Positions 23,811 to 33,735 of a stretch of 64,000 bases of DNA are shown one piece after another. Origin of the DNA: Myxococcales bacterium (GTDB lineage Bacteria; Myxococcota_A; Polyangia; Fen-1088); contig JAGTJU010000003.1 of assembly GCA_022184915.1 (NCBI GenBank), positions 1 to 64,000 on the forward strand. The letters run 5' to 3'. The notes below the pieces were generated by a model. It did no database searches and was not told where the DNA came from. It worked only from the letters and a program-made list of their open reading frames with translations. Positions within the stretch are counted from its first letter, which is position 1, and the number at the start of each line of letters is the position of its first letter. Position numbers and translations under genes: made by a program.

Positions 23811-26108
23811 ATGAGAGTGCCCACGTTCGAGGACTGGCGCGTGGCGCTGGGCGGGCATCTCAGCCTTTCGCTCGTATGGGTTCTGTGTGCGGTGGCACTG
23901 TTGGCGTTCGTGGTGTCGGCGCTGTCTTTGTGGCGGGGCCCTCGCAAAGACAAGCGCTGGTGGCTGCTGGGGCTGCGGGGGGCCGCGATTTTGGCTTGTC
24001 TCATCGTGGCCCTCGAGCCCACGCTCGAGCTACGCAAGATCACCCGTGTGCCCAACCACGTCGTGCTGCTCGCAGACGTGTCACGATCGATGACGGTGAG
24101 CCCTCCGAAAGGGGGGGGCAGTCGACATGACCGAATGGTGAAGGCCTTTGCCGAGGCCGAGGGCCTCTTCGACACCTGGCGGGCAAACGGGCACCGCATC
24201 GATCTCTATGCGTTCGGTGAGACCCTTGCGCCGGCCACCCTGGACAGCCTGGCCCGCCCCCCCACGGCAGACGCCACGCGGCTCGGTGAAGCGCTCACGG
24301 AGCTGCAGGGGCGCTATGCGGGGCGGGATCTGGGCGGCCTCATCGTGGTGTCGGACGGGGTCGACACGGGACGGCTCGGCAAGGGCCCGCTCGATGCGGA
24401 CACCGCCGCCGCGATCCAGGCCCTGGGCGTTCCGGTGCACACCGTGTGGATGGGTGAAAATTCCATCAAGGACCTCTCGATCGCCACGGTGCTCGCCGAC
24501 GACTTTGCGTTCGTGCGCACCCCCATCAAGCTCGAGGCCATCGTCCGGCACGCCGGGTTGGGCGGCCGCAAGGTCGAGGTGACCCTCACGCGGGATGGCC
24601 GGCTCTTGGACGCGCGCACGGTGGAGCTGACGGCCGATCACGCCGAGACGCGCGTGAGCTTTCCCTTCACACCCCAGCAGCCCGGCAACTTCGTCTTCGA
24701 GATCGCCACGCCGGTTCTGCAGGGCGAAGCCCTGGCCGAAAACAACCACCAGGTGTTCACGCTGAAGGTGATCCGAGACCGCATCCGCGTTTTGCACGTG
24801 GCCGGGCGCCCCTCGTGGGATCAGCGCTTCGTACGATCTTTGCTTCGCCTCAACCCCAACGTGGATCTGGTCTCGTTCTTCATCTTGCGAACGGATCGCG
24901 ACGAGCGCCCCTTCGACGAGCGGCGGGAGATGTCGCTCATTCCCTTCCCTCACCGCGAGGTGTTCTTCGAACAGCTCGATTCCTTCGATCTGCTCATTTT
25001 CCAGAACTTCAACTATGGTCCCTACAAGGTCGGGCCCTTTTTGCCAGGCGTGCGGGACTACGTCTCGAATGGCGGGGCGCTGGCGATGATCGGGGGCGAT
25101 CTCTCCTTCGCCAGCGGCCAGTACGCCCGCAGCGCATTGGCCGACGTGCTGCCGGTGGAGCTCGAAGGGGTGCCGCTCAGCGGAGACGCTGCGTTCGACC
25201 CGGAGCCCTTCAAGCCGAAGGTGACCAATGAAGGACAAAGCCACCCGGTGACATCGCTCAGCCTGGATCCACGGGGCAACGAAAAACGCTGGGCAAGCTT
25301 GCCGGCGCTCGAGGGCACGAACCGCGTGACCCGGGTGCGCCCCGGGGCCAGCGTGCTCATGGAGCATCCACGCCTCAAGACGCTCGAAGGGGGCGCGGCG
25401 CCGGTGTTGGCGGTGACGGACGCGGGCAAGGGGCGCACGCTTGCGCTGCTCACCGATTCGGCATGGAGGTGGGGGTTCGTCGATGCCGGCAACAAGGGCG
25501 ATGGGCGGGCGTTCCAGACCTTCTGGGAGAACGCCATCCGCTGGTTGGTGCGGGATCCCGCGCTCACGCTGCTGCGGCTCGAGCTTGACAAGGCCGAGTA
25601 CCGCAAGGGCCAGCCGATCGCCGCCCGTGTGCGCACGTTGCATGCCGACTACACACGGGCCGGAGGCATCAAGGTCAGCGTGCAGCTCCGCCCCGCCAAT
25701 CAACCTCCCGACGAGGCCCCCCTCGCCGGCTTCGAGGTCACCACGAACGGAGACGGTGAGGCGAACCTCGACTTCGACGCGCTCGAGTCCGGTGCGTACC
25801 GTTTGCGCGCGGAGGCCACGCTCGACGGAAGGGCCCTCGCAGAGGAAAAGACGCTGCTGGTGCGGCCCGAGGGCCGCGAGCTCGAAGACGTGCTGGCCCG
25901 CAAGACCGTGCTGCAGGAGCTCTCGCAACGAACGGGTGGGCAGTTCGTGGAAGGCCGCGTGGCCCCCTTTGCGCTCAAGCCTCTGCGGGAGGAGCGGCTG
26001 GGCCGACAAAGGGCGATCGAGCTGTGGGCCAACCCCGCGCTCTTGGCCCTGGCCGTGGGTCTTTTGTCCCTCGAGTGGGCCTTGCGGCGGCGGCTCGGCC
26101 ACCGGTGA
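23811..26108 (+). CDS. Membrane protein with VWA-like and glutamine-amidotransferase-like domains
   Basis: A 765-residue protein with two N-terminal membrane helices (about 17-40 and 52-70), a von Willebrand A-like domain (about 80-270) with a MIDAS-type ADVSRSMTVS motif, a beta-rich region, a class I glutamine-amidotransferase-like domain without visible catalytic triad (about 330-600), and a C-terminal membrane helix (about 740-760). This is the usual companion of DUF4159 proteins. It abuts the DUF4159 gene with no gap. A periplasmic scaffolding or envelope-stress role is possible; no MoxR or DUF58 gene is adjacent. Confidence 0.78.
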   Translation: MRVPTFEDWRVALGGHLSLSLVWVLCAVALLAFVVSALSLWRGPRKDKRWWLLGLRGAAILACLIVALEPTLELRKITRVPNHVVLLADVSRSMTVSPPKGGGSRHDRMVKAFAEAEGLFDTWRANGHRIDLYAFGETLAPATLDSLARPPTADATRLGEALTELQGRYAGRDLGGLIVVSDGVDTGRLGKGPLDADTAAAIQALGVPVHTVWMGENSIKDLSIATVLADDFAFVRTPIKLEAIVRHAGLGGRKVEVTLTRDGRLLDARTVELTADHAETRVSFPFTPQQPGNFVFEIATPVLQGEALAENNHQVFTLKVIRDRIRVLHVAGRPSWDQRFVRSLLRLNPNVDLVSFFILRTDRDERPFDERREMSLIPFPHREVFFEQLDSFDLLIFQNFNYGPYKVGPFLPGVRDYVSNGGALAMIGGDLSFASGQYARSALADVLPVELEGVPLSGDAAFDPEPFKPKVTNEGQSHPVTSLSLDPRGNEKRWASLPALEGTNRVTRVRPGASVLMEHPRLKTLEGGAAPVLAVTDAGKGRTLALLTDSAWRWGFVDAGNKGDGRAFQTFWENAIRWLVRDPALTLLRLELDKAEYRKGQPIAARVRTLHADYTRAGGIKVSVQLRPANQPPDEAPLAGFEVTTNGDGEANLDFDALESGAYRLRAEATLDGRALAEEKTLLVRPEGRELEDVLARKTVLQELSQRTGGQFVEGRVAPFALKPLREERLGRQRAIELWANPALLALAVGLLSLEWALRRRLGHR

Positions 26109-26181
26109 GCCTCCGGGGCGCGGCCCTGGGGACCGCGCGATTCACGGTTGTCTGGCCCCGGCCGTGACGTATCCTGCCGGC

Positions 26182-26874
26182 ATGCGATACGCCATGGCTC
26201 TGCTAGCCCTGCCCCTTTGCTTCGGCGCTTGCAAGAAGGCGGGAGCGCCCGAACCTCCCCCCTTGCCTCAAAACCCAACTCCGGAGGCCCCCCAACCTCC
26301 GGCGGCGCCGTCCCCGGAGCCCACGGGCTCGCTGTCTCCGGATAAACTGACCGAGACCGCCCCCGACAAGTTCACGGCAGTGTTCGAGACCAGCGCGGGC
26401 ACCTTCGAGGTGGAGGTCGACCGCAGCTTGGCGCCGAAGGGCGCCGACCGCTTCTTCAATCTGGTGAAGCACGGCTTTTACGATGAGACCCGCTTCTTTC
26501 GCGTGGTGCCGAACTTCATCGTGCAGTGGGGCCTCAGCGGGGATCCGGCCCTCAACAGCACCTGGCGCGAGGCGCGCATCGAAGACGATCCCGGCAAAAC
26601 GACGAACGCACGGGGCACCCTCGTCTTCGCCACCGCGGGGCCCAACACCCGCACGACCCAGCTGTTCATCAACCTGAAGGACAACGCCTTCCTCGACAGC
26701 ATGGGCTTCGCGCCCTTCGGGCGCGTGACGAAGGGCATGGACGTGGTCGAGAAGATTACGTCCGAGTACGGCGAGTCCCCGAACCAAACGCAGATCCAGA
26801 CGCAGGGCAACGCCTACTTGGTCCAGGCCTTCCCGAAGCTCGACTACATCAAAAAAGCCAGCATCCAGGAGTAG
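26182..26874 (+). CDS. Lipoprotein peptidyl-prolyl cis-trans isomerase (cyclophilin type)
   Basis: A 230-residue lipoprotein (lipobox CFGAC, Cys about 15) with a Pro-rich linker (about 20-60) and a cyclophilin domain (about 65-215). Active-site features are visible: RFFRVVPNFIVQWG with the catalytic Arg and Gln, and TTQLFINL. A longer open frame begins upstream, but the ATG at 26182 gives a perfect lipoprotein signal. It catalyses proline isomerisation of exported proteins, probably in the periplasm. Transcription is separate from or loosely linked to the upstream VWA gene (73 bp gap). Confidence 0.9.
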   Translation: MRYAMALLALPLCFGACKKAGAPEPPPLPQNPTPEAPQPPAAPSPEPTGSLSPDKLTETAPDKFTAVFETSAGTFEVEVDRSLAPKGADRFFNLVKHGFYDETRFFRVVPNFIVQWGLSGDPALNSTWREARIEDDPGKTTNARGTLVFATAGPNTRTTQLFINLKDNAFLDSMGFAPFGRVTKGMDVVEKITSEYGESPNQTQIQTQGNAYLVQAFPKLDYIKKASIQE

Positions 26875-26951
26875 GCTCCCGCCGGGGCAGCCGTTTCGAG
26901 GTGGTGTTCCCCGCGGCGAAGGCAACCTGACCCGGGGCGTGGCCCCGCCGC

Positions 26952-27620
26952 TCAGATGAGCTTGCGGGGCTGACCTTGCTCGTCGAGCAAGCCGTTGACC
27001 GAATCGAAGATGGCCCGAAACTCCGGGGGCACCCGGGCCGACGTGCAGCGGCGGTGTCGCTCTCCCGTGCGAAACGACTCGAGCACCTGGTAGAGCTGAT
27101 CCAGGGGCTCGAGCAGTTTGCGCGTGAGCCGCCTTGCCAAGAAGGTGCTCGCGACCAGGCTCAGCAGGGCCAAGATCACGGCGAACCACGCGCCCGCCTG
27201 CCCGAGCCGCTTGGCTTCGTCGTCCGCCGCGCGCATGGCCCTTCGGTTGATGGCCGACAACGTCTCGAGCGCCAACACGACTTCGCGCCGCGCCTCCGCA
27301 TCGCCGGCGAAGGCACCGACTTTCTTCTGCTCGATCCGTGTGAGCGCGGGGCGCTCTTCGGGTTCCGTCACGTTGGCCCACGCTGCCCGCAAGGCGCGGT
27401 CGAAGCTGTCCCGCGAAGCACCCACGTCTGCCACAGGATCCACGAGCGCCAGGGCCTCGAACATGCGCTCGACAGCCTCGAGCGAGGCGACGTTCTCAGA
27501 CAGGATCTTCTCGATGACGGGGCTCATGCGGACGAGCAGGCCCACCGCTCCGAAGGCCGTCAGGATGTTGAGCGCCACGAGACCGAAGACGCCCGCCAGC
27601 AAGGTGCGTTTGAGTTCCAT
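26952..27620 (-). CDS. Membrane sensor-like protein with HAMP linker and no output domain
   Basis: A 222-residue protein with two membrane helices (about 7-29 and 142-163) flanking a helical periplasmic domain (about 30-140) like a four-helix-bundle sensor. A HAMP-like region (about 163-215, with RRLTRKLLEPLDQL) follows and the protein then stops, without kinase, cyclase or methyl-accepting domain. It is the third gene behind ktrB and ktrA, 4 bp after ktrA, so it belongs to the potassium operon. A role in sensing turgor or modulating the transporter is an inference. Nothing in the neighbouring sequence supplies a lost output domain. Confidence 0.7.
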   Translation of the reverse strand: MELKRTLLAGVFGLVALNILTAFGAVGLLVRMSPVIEKILSENVASLEAVERMFEALALVDPVADVGASRDSFDRALRAAWANVTEPEERPALTRIEQKKVGAFAGDAEARREVVLALETLSAINRRAMRAADDEAKRLGQAGAWFAVILALLSLVASTFLARRLTRKLLEPLDQLYQVLESFRTGERHRRCTSARVPPEFRAIFDSVNGLLDEQGQPRKLI

Positions 27621-27624
27621 GGCC

Positions 27625-28290
27625 CTAATCCCTGTCCCTCTTCATGACCTTGCCCACGGCCCCCTCTTTCGAGACCACGAGCAAAACGTCTTCGGCTTCG
27701 AGTGGGCGGAGGGGATCGGGTGCCAGCACCATCTCTTTGCCTTTGTAACGAACCGCCACCACGGTGATCGCGTACTTGGCGGGAAGTTGTAGATCCTTGA
27801 GCGAACGGCCCACGAAGGCCTCCGGCGGGCGCAGCTCCGTGACGAGCAGGTCATCGCCAAGGGGCAGTTCGCCAATGACCCGATCGTAGACCATGCGTGT
27901 GGCGAATCGCTCACCAAACTCGCGCTCGGGATTGACCACCTCGTGGGCCCCCACCAGGCGCAAAATGCGAGCGTGCACGTCGTCATTCGCCCGGGCGATG
28001 ACCCGCTCAGCCCCCATCTGCCGCAGCAGCGCCGTGCAGATGATCGAGGCCTCCTTGGCTTCGTCGCCAATGGCACATACGCACACGTCTCGTCGCTCCG
28101 GTGAGGTTCGCGCCAGCGCGTCGGCGTCCGTGGCGTCGAAGGCGGCGGTCTCGTCGGCGAAGCTTGCCGCCACCCGCAGACGCTCTTCGCGCAGGTCCAC
28201 GGCCAGGACCTCCACGCCCCGCGTGGCCAGCGCGCGCGCCAAAGACATGCCGAATTGCCCGAGACCCACCACCAGTGCTTGCTTGATCAT
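27625..28290 (-). CDS. ktrA: Potassium uptake regulatory subunit (KtrA/TrkA type)
   Basis: A 221-residue cytoplasmic RCK protein. The Rossmann N-domain (about 1-135) starts with the nucleotide-binding GLGQFGMSLA and has the acidic residue in VDLRE; the RCK-C domain (about 140-221) follows. Size fits single-RCK KtrA rather than the double TrkA. It gates the KtrB channel in response to NAD(H)/ATP/ADP. It lies 45 bp after ktrB and 4 bp before the HAMP protein gene. Confidence 0.92.
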   Translation of the reverse strand: MIKQALVVGLGQFGMSLARALATRGVEVLAVDLREERLRVAASFADETAAFDATDADALARTSPERRDVCVCAIGDEAKEASIICTALLRQMGAERVIARANDDVHARILRLVGAHEVVNPEREFGERFATRMVYDRVIGELPLGDDLLVTELRPPEAFVGRSLKDLQLPAKYAITVVAVRYKGKEMVLAPDPLRPLEAEDVLLVVSKEGAVGKVMKRDRD

Positions 28291-28335
28291 GCTTTCACTT
28301 CGTTCGTGTCGTTGACGCTCTCGTTCGCTTCTTGC

Positions 28336-30354
28336 TCACCCTACCTCGATGTCTTCGGAGGGGCGCCGCCACGGGTCGCTCAGAGCCACCGTTCCCAAGA
28401 TCATGAACAAGGTCAAGGTGCCCACGCGACCTGTGAACATGCAGAGCATGATCACCGCGCGGCCGATGCCATCGAGCATTCCCGTGGCGCCAATCGACAG
28501 CCCCACCGTGCCCAGGGCCGAAACCACCTCGAAGGCCGCCCGATCGCTCGCTATGTTTTGGGTGAGCTGCAAGAGCACGAGCCCCCCCAGCACGCCAAGC
28601 CCCGCCACGGTGGCCACGGCCGCCGCCCGAAACACGGTGCGATGAGGGATGTGTTTGCCGAGCGCAAGCACCCAATCGCGGCCGCGCACGGTGGCGAGGA
28701 CCGCCAACACCAGCACGCCCACCGTGGTGGTCTTGATCCCCCCCGCCGTGCCCCCGGGGCTGCCCCCGATGAACATCCAGACCATCATCATGGACAAAGT
28801 CGCAGGGCGCACCTGTGCAAGGTCCACCGAGTTGAAGCCCGCCGTCCTCAAGGTGAGGGACTGAAACACGGCGTTGTGAACCTTGTCCCAAAAGCCAAGA
28901 CCCAAAAGCGAGTTGTCCCACTCGACGGCGCCGTACCAAAGGGCGCCCCCGACCAAGAGGATCGCAGAGGTGACGTAGACGATCTGGGCCTGGGCACTCG
29001 TGCGACGGCCGCGGAGGTAGTCGGGCAGGTGCAGCGCCAAGCCCGGGGACAAGCCCCCTGCCACGATCAACGCGCCCACGGTGTAGAGCACGGCGGGATC
29101 GCTTTGATAGGGGATCAGGCTGTCGGTCTGCAACGCAAATCCCGCGTTGCAGAAGGCAGAGATGGCGGTAAAAACGCCCCGCCAGGCGGCCGTCCCCAGC
29201 GCGTCTCCGTGAGAGGAAAACAGCGCCGTAAGCAAAAACGCGCCCACCGCTTCCGCCACGAAGGTGAACAGAATCAGCCTGCGAATCGAACCGAACAAGC
29301 GGCCTTTGTCCTGCGCGCTCATCAACTCGGCCATCGCGGCCTCGTGCCGCAGGCTCAAGCGGCGTCCCAGCAGGCGCAAAGCGGCCGTGGAGAAGGTCAT
29401 GATGCCGAGCCCACCGAGCTGCATCAAGACGAGGATGGCAAGCTGGCCCGCGAAGCTGAAATCACGAGAGGTGTCGAGCACCGCAAGCCCGGTCACGCAC
29501 ACGGCGCTCACGGCGGTGAAGGCGGCGTCGGAGAGTCCTATCGATAGGTCCGTTGCGCTCGCGCCGGGCAAAGCCAGGATGAAGGTGCCCACCACGCACA
29601 ACGCGAGGAAGGTGGAGACCAGCATGCGGGCCGGCTGCTCCATGATGGGATCCCACCAATCGGCGCGTCCAAGCCCGGATGCGGCCTTGACGGGCACCAG
29701 CAAGCCCGCGGCCACCGGAATGGCCGCTCCCAGGGTCAAGGTGGCGAGGCCCTGGTTCCACGCCAGGGTCCCAAGCGCCGCCACCGCCAGCACGCCGCCG
29801 AAGAGGCGCACCCGCCAGCGCCCCTCTGCTTTGGCGGGCCGCAAGAGCCGGTAGGTGACGAAACCACAAAGCGCAAACGACAGCAAAACAGGCCAAAATG
29901 GCGCCCGTTCCACGCCGCCTACCAGATAGAGCCCCCACACGGTCAGCGCGGACCAGGCAGCCGCCCGGCTGCGGCGCACGGGCGCAGCCCGCAGCGTCTC
30001 CACGTGTGACAGGCGGTTCGTGGTTTTCGCCAAGCCAGGAAACACCCACAAGTGGCTCAGCAGTCCGAAGGCAACGAGCAAGATGGGCAAGGCTGCCGCG
30101 GGACGGGTGAGCCACAAGCGCGCCGTGACGGTCAACACCGCCGCCACACCCAGCGTGGCCAGCAAGCGACCTGCATGCGGGCGACGGGCCATCACGAGCC
30201 CCGCGAGCGAAAGCGCCGCGGCGCCGAAGCCCGCCGCAACTCCCAAGGGCTGCCAGGGCTCGCGCGCAAGGCCTTCGTGAACCCAAAGCGCAAGCACCAG
30301 CACGAAGGGACCCACGGAGAGCATGAGCCCCGCGGCAGTGGCCAGCGGGTTCAT
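28336..30354 (-). CDS. ktrB: KtrB/TrkH potassium translocating subunit with long N-terminal membrane extension
   Basis: A 672-residue membrane protein; usual KtrB is about 450 residues. The C-terminal ~440 residues are the channel core with the four pore loops recognisable from their filter glycines: CVTGL, CNAGF, RTAGF and GTVGL. The first ~230 residues hold about seven or eight additional hydrophobic helices with Arg-rich loops. GGGGAGGGG precedes the ATG at 30354, fixing the start. Together with KtrA it should import K+. The extension resembles variants in which a membrane module precedes TrkH; its function is unknown. Confidence 0.9.
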   Translation of the reverse strand: MNPLATAAGLMLSVGPFVLVLALWVHEGLAREPWQPLGVAAGFGAAALSLAGLVMARRPHAGRLLATLGVAAVLTVTARLWLTRPAAALPILLVAFGLLSHLWVFPGLAKTTNRLSHVETLRAAPVRRSRAAAWSALTVWGLYLVGGVERAPFWPVLLSFALCGFVTYRLLRPAKAEGRWRVRLFGGVLAVAALGTLAWNQGLATLTLGAAIPVAAGLLVPVKAASGLGRADWWDPIMEQPARMLVSTFLALCVVGTFILALPGASATDLSIGLSDAAFTAVSAVCVTGLAVLDTSRDFSFAGQLAILVLMQLGGLGIMTFSTAALRLLGRRLSLRHEAAMAELMSAQDKGRLFGSIRRLILFTFVAEAVGAFLLTALFSSHGDALGTAAWRGVFTAISAFCNAGFALQTDSLIPYQSDPAVLYTVGALIVAGGLSPGLALHLPDYLRGRRTSAQAQIVYVTSAILLVGGALWYGAVEWDNSLLGLGFWDKVHNAVFQSLTLRTAGFNSVDLAQVRPATLSMMMVWMFIGGSPGGTAGGIKTTTVGVLVLAVLATVRGRDWVLALGKHIPHRTVFRAAAVATVAGLGVLGGLVLLQLTQNIASDRAAFEVVSALGTVGLSIGATGMLDGIGRAVIMLCMFTGRVGTLTLFMILGTVALSDPWRRPSEDIEVG

Positions 30355-30598
30355 GCGCCCCTCCCCGTCCCGTAGGTTCGCCGCCTTCGCTCCGCGGAGC
30401 GAAGCCACCGAGGTGTCGGGCGCCGAAACGCAGGCCGCACAAGTTCAGGGTTCATCAGGGTAAGCCGCGCCCTTCTATCGCCTTTTCGGCGGCAGAGCCA
30501 CAGGTCGTAGCGCCCCCGAAGCCAACCTTGTATGTCTACCTCTTCTTCTGTCCTCCACGGGACAGAGCCACTTTTCGATTCACGACAGGAGAGACACC

Positions 30599-31096
30599 AT
30601 GGCTAAAGTGACGTTCAAGGGGAACCCGGCGCAGACGTCCGGGGACCTTCCCGGGGTGGGGTCTGCCGCGCCGGCGCTTTCCCTCGTCAGCCGCGCGCTC
30701 GAAGAGGTCACCCTCGACGCGTACCAGGGCAAAAAGAAGATCCTGAACATCGTTCCCAGCCTCGACACGGGCGTGTGTGCCACGTCGACCCGCACCTTCA
30801 ATCAGAAGGCGGCAGGGCGCGACGACACCGTGGTGCTGGTGATCTCGAAGGACCTGCCGTTTGCACAGAAGCGCTTTTGCGAGGCCGAAGGCATCAACAA
30901 CGTGGTGAGCCTCTCGGCCTTCCGTAGCGGCTTTGCCAAGGATTGGGGCGTGGAGCTTCTGGACACACCCCTCAAGGGTCTGACGGCACGCGCCGTGGTG
31001 GTGCTGGACGCCAGCAACAAGGTGCTCTACACCGAGTTGGTTCCCGAGATCACGCAAGAGCCGAACTACGACGGTGCCCTGGCCGCGCTCGGCTAA
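30599..31096 (+). CDS. tpx: Thiol peroxidase
   Basis: A 165-residue peroxiredoxin of the Tpx subfamily. The peroxidatic Cys is in SLDTGVCATSTRTF (about 60) and the resolving Cys in KRFCEAEG (about 94), the atypical 2-Cys arrangement of Tpx. It reduces hydrogen peroxide and alkyl hydroperoxides with thioredoxin. Length is standard. AGGAGAGA precedes the ATG, and a strong intrinsic terminator follows, so it is monocistronic. Confidence 0.96.
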   Translation: MAKVTFKGNPAQTSGDLPGVGSAAPALSLVSRALEEVTLDAYQGKKKILNIVPSLDTGVCATSTRTFNQKAAGRDDTVVLVISKDLPFAQKRFCEAEGINNVVSLSAFRSGFAKDWGVELLDTPLKGLTARAVVVLDASNKVLYTELVPEITQEPNYDGALAALG

Positions 31097-31134
31097 ACGC
31101 CTCTCGTCACGACACGTCGCTCACCGGGGCGACG

Positions 31135-31170
31135 GAAACGGGGAGCCCTCGGACGACGGCTCCCCGTTTC
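31135..31170 (+). terminator. Intrinsic terminator of tpx
   Basis: A perfect 13-bp stem (31135-31147 with 31158-31170) with a 10-base loop, 39 bases after the tpx stop codon, ending in a T-containing tract (GTTTC repeats). The stem is fully symmetrical, but the opposite strand has no gene ending here. Confidence 0.85.
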
Positions 31171-31230
31171 GTTTCGTGACGCGGCCGAATCATCCCGCCC
31201 CCTCTGCGCGGACGCGCCGAGAATGATAGA

Positions 31231-33735
31231 TTGCGGTGTTCAGTGACCTGGCGACGGCATACCGACCCGCCCTACGACCGCGTGGAGCTCACCAACCCGG
31301 CCGACGGCGGCTTTGTCTACTGGCTGTTCAAGTTCTACGCCTTCGGCCTGTGCTGCCTGGGCGGGGTGGCGGTCTTGGCAGGGGGCGCAGCCTACCTGTA
31401 CTTCGCGTCGACGCTGCCTCCCACGCCGGATCTGTCCCGCTTCGAGCAAGAGGCCGCGGCCACCACCACCGTGCGTGCGTGGGACGGAACCCCTCTTGCC
31501 GAGTGGGCCCAGGAATACCGCGAGATCGTTCCCCTCGCGCGCATCCCGCAGCCGCTCGTCAATGCGTTCATGGCCGTGGAAGACCGGCGCTTCTTCGAGC
31601 ACGGCGGCCTCGATTACCGCGGCATCGCACGCGCCCTGATTGCCAACCTCCGCGCCGACCGCGTGGCCCAAGGCGGGTCCACCATCACCCAGCAGGTGGC
31701 CAAGTCTTTTTTGTCACCCGAGCGCACCCTCGCACGGAAAATCCGCGAGGCGATCCTGTCTCACCGGCTCGAGGCTCACAACAGCAAGGAAGAGATCCTC
31801 ACGCTCTACCTCAATCAGATCTTCCTGGGGCATGGTGCATACGGTGTAGCCGCGGCCGCGCGGCGTTTGTTCGACAAGTCCCTCGACGAGCTCGAGATCG
31901 CCGATATGGCGCTCATCGCGGGGCTCGCAGGCGCGCCCAGCCGCTTTTCGCCTGTCTTGCGCCCCGAGCTGGCGCGGGAGCGGCGCGATCACGTGCTCGA
32001 AGCCATGGCGGCCGCCGGCTTTTTGGACGACGCCGAGGTCACGCGGCAAAAGGCGCACCCCGTGGTGACCCGGGCCCAACCCGACATCTTTCACGAACGC
32101 TCCCCTTACTTTGCCGAACACATCCGCCGCGATCTGGCCGCGCGCTACGGCGAAGAGACCCTGTGGCGGGGCGGCTTGCACGTCGAGACCACGCTCGTGC
32201 CGTGGATCGATGCCGCCGCCCAAGAAAACGTCGACTTCTCCCTCCGAAAGCTCGATAAGCGGCAGGGCTACCGCGGCCCTCTGACCCAGCTCCTGGACCC
32301 GCACGCCGAAGAGTTCCGCCAGCGCGCGGCTTTACGCTACGGTGACAGCCCTCCCGCCGAGGGGCGGCTTTACCTTGGCCTCGTCGAGTCAGCCAACGCC
32401 AAGGGCGCGAAGGTGCGCGTGGGCGCTGGCGTCTACGAGTTGCCCCGCGAGGGCTTTGCCTGGGCATTCCCCTACAGCACCCGCAACTTCGACAACGATC
32501 TCGAACTGCCGGAGACCGCGGTGCCGCTGCGCAAGGGCGACGTGGTGTGGGTGAAAAACGCGCATACCAGCCAGCTGCAGCGCTTCGGCGACTGGCGTTA
32601 CGACGAAAAGAACGAGGTCCGCTACCTCGCCCCCTGGAGCGACAAAAAACCTCCCAAGGGGCCGCCAAAGCTCCAACTCGAACAGCAACCCAAGGCCCAG
32701 GCGGCGCTCTTCGCCTACGATCACCGCAGCGGCTACGTGATCAGCATGGTGGGAGGGCACGACGCGGACAGGTCTCAGTTCAACCGCGTGGTTCAGGCCT
32801 GCCGCCAGCCGGGCTCGACCTACAAGCCCATTTACTACTCGCTGGCGCTCGACAAAGGGTACGGCTATGCGTCCCTGCTCAATGACATTCCCCGTGCCGA
32901 GGTGGACCCCATCACGGGCGAGGTCTGGACGCCGACCAACCTGAACAACACCGTCGAGTACCAGGTGACGCTCGAGTACGCGCTCATCTGGTCGAAGAAC
33001 GTGCCTTCGGTGCAGCTCTTCAAGTTGGTGGGGGGCCAAGACACCGAGGCGTGGGCGCGGCGGCTGGGCTTCACCACGAAAATCATTCCTGACCAAGCGC
33101 TGGCCCTGGGCGCTTCGTGCACCCGCATCGACGAGTCCACGCGTGCATTCTCCGCCTTCGCCCGCAACGGCGTGCTCACCGATCCTGTCTACATCCGCCG
33201 CGTGCGCGATCGGCGGGGTCGGCTGCTCGAGGATCACACCGAGCTTGGCGACCCCATGAGCAGCCCCACGGAGCGGCTCGACCGCATGGTGGCGCTGGCC
33301 ACGGCCGCCCCGCCCGAGCCGGTGATCCCCCCGCGCACGGCCTGGCTGACCTCCCAGCTGCTGCGCCGGGTGGTCACGAATGGCCACGCCCCGGCCATGC
33401 GCGCCACACAGCTGCCGTTCGCCGGCAAAACGGGCACGTCCAGTGAAACCATGGACTCGTGGTTCATCGGGTACTCGTCACGCTGGATGCTCACCACCTG
33501 GATGGGTGACGACCTTCGCGAACGCCCGCTTGGGCGCAAGGATGCGTCCTTCATGCTGAGCGTGCCTCTGTCGGCCCGCTTCCTGTGGGAGGTCAAGGGC
33601 GATCAGCCGCTCGAGGACATTCCCTGGGAACGCCCCGAAGGCGTCAAGCGCACCGACACGGGCGGCACGTTGCGCACCTCGATGGAAGAGGTCAAGGCGG
33701 AGCAAGAGGCGCAGGGCCGCCCCCGCAAGGGCTGA
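31231..33735 (+). CDS. mrcA: Penicillin-binding protein 1A (bifunctional glycosyltransferase/transpeptidase)
   Basis: An 834-residue class A PBP: membrane helix about 35-60, glycosyltransferase domain about 80-270 with the catalytic Glu in AVEDRRFFEHGG (about 117) and QGGSTITQQVAK, an intermediate region, and a transpeptidase domain about 480-760 with SxxK in PGSTYKP (about 530), SxN in SKN and KTGTS (about 732). It polymerises and cross-links peptidoglycan in the periplasm. The frame begins with TTG at 31231; a GTG at 31243 is an alternative start giving a more usual short cytoplasmic N terminus. The C terminus is charged and short. Confidence 0.93.
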   Translation: MRCSVTWRRHTDPPYDRVELTNPADGGFVYWLFKFYAFGLCCLGGVAVLAGGAAYLYFASTLPPTPDLSRFEQEAAATTTVRAWDGTPLAEWAQEYREIVPLARIPQPLVNAFMAVEDRRFFEHGGLDYRGIARALIANLRADRVAQGGSTITQQVAKSFLSPERTLARKIREAILSHRLEAHNSKEEILTLYLNQIFLGHGAYGVAAAARRLFDKSLDELEIADMALIAGLAGAPSRFSPVLRPELARERRDHVLEAMAAAGFLDDAEVTRQKAHPVVTRAQPDIFHERSPYFAEHIRRDLAARYGEETLWRGGLHVETTLVPWIDAAAQENVDFSLRKLDKRQGYRGPLTQLLDPHAEEFRQRAALRYGDSPPAEGRLYLGLVESANAKGAKVRVGAGVYELPREGFAWAFPYSTRNFDNDLELPETAVPLRKGDVVWVKNAHTSQLQRFGDWRYDEKNEVRYLAPWSDKKPPKGPPKLQLEQQPKAQAALFAYDHRSGYVISMVGGHDADRSQFNRVVQACRQPGSTYKPIYYSLALDKGYGYASLLNDIPRAEVDPITGEVWTPTNLNNTVEYQVTLEYALIWSKNVPSVQLFKLVGGQDTEAWARRLGFTTKIIPDQALALGASCTRIDESTRAFSAFARNGVLTDPVYIRRVRDRRGRLLEDHTELGDPMSSPTERLDRMVALATAAPPEPVIPPRTAWLTSQLLRRVVTNGHAPAMRATQLPFAGKTGTSSETMDSWFIGYSSRWMLTTWMGDDLRERPLGRKDASFMLSVPLSARFLWEVKGDQPLEDIPWERPEGVKRTDTGGTLRTSMEEVKAEQEAQGRPRKG

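Noticed and set aside
25441-26181. Upstream extension of the cyclophilin frame by about 247 codons.
   Set aside because: It overlaps the VWA membrane protein gene in another frame and lacks any family match; the ATG at 26182 begins a perfect lipoprotein signal.
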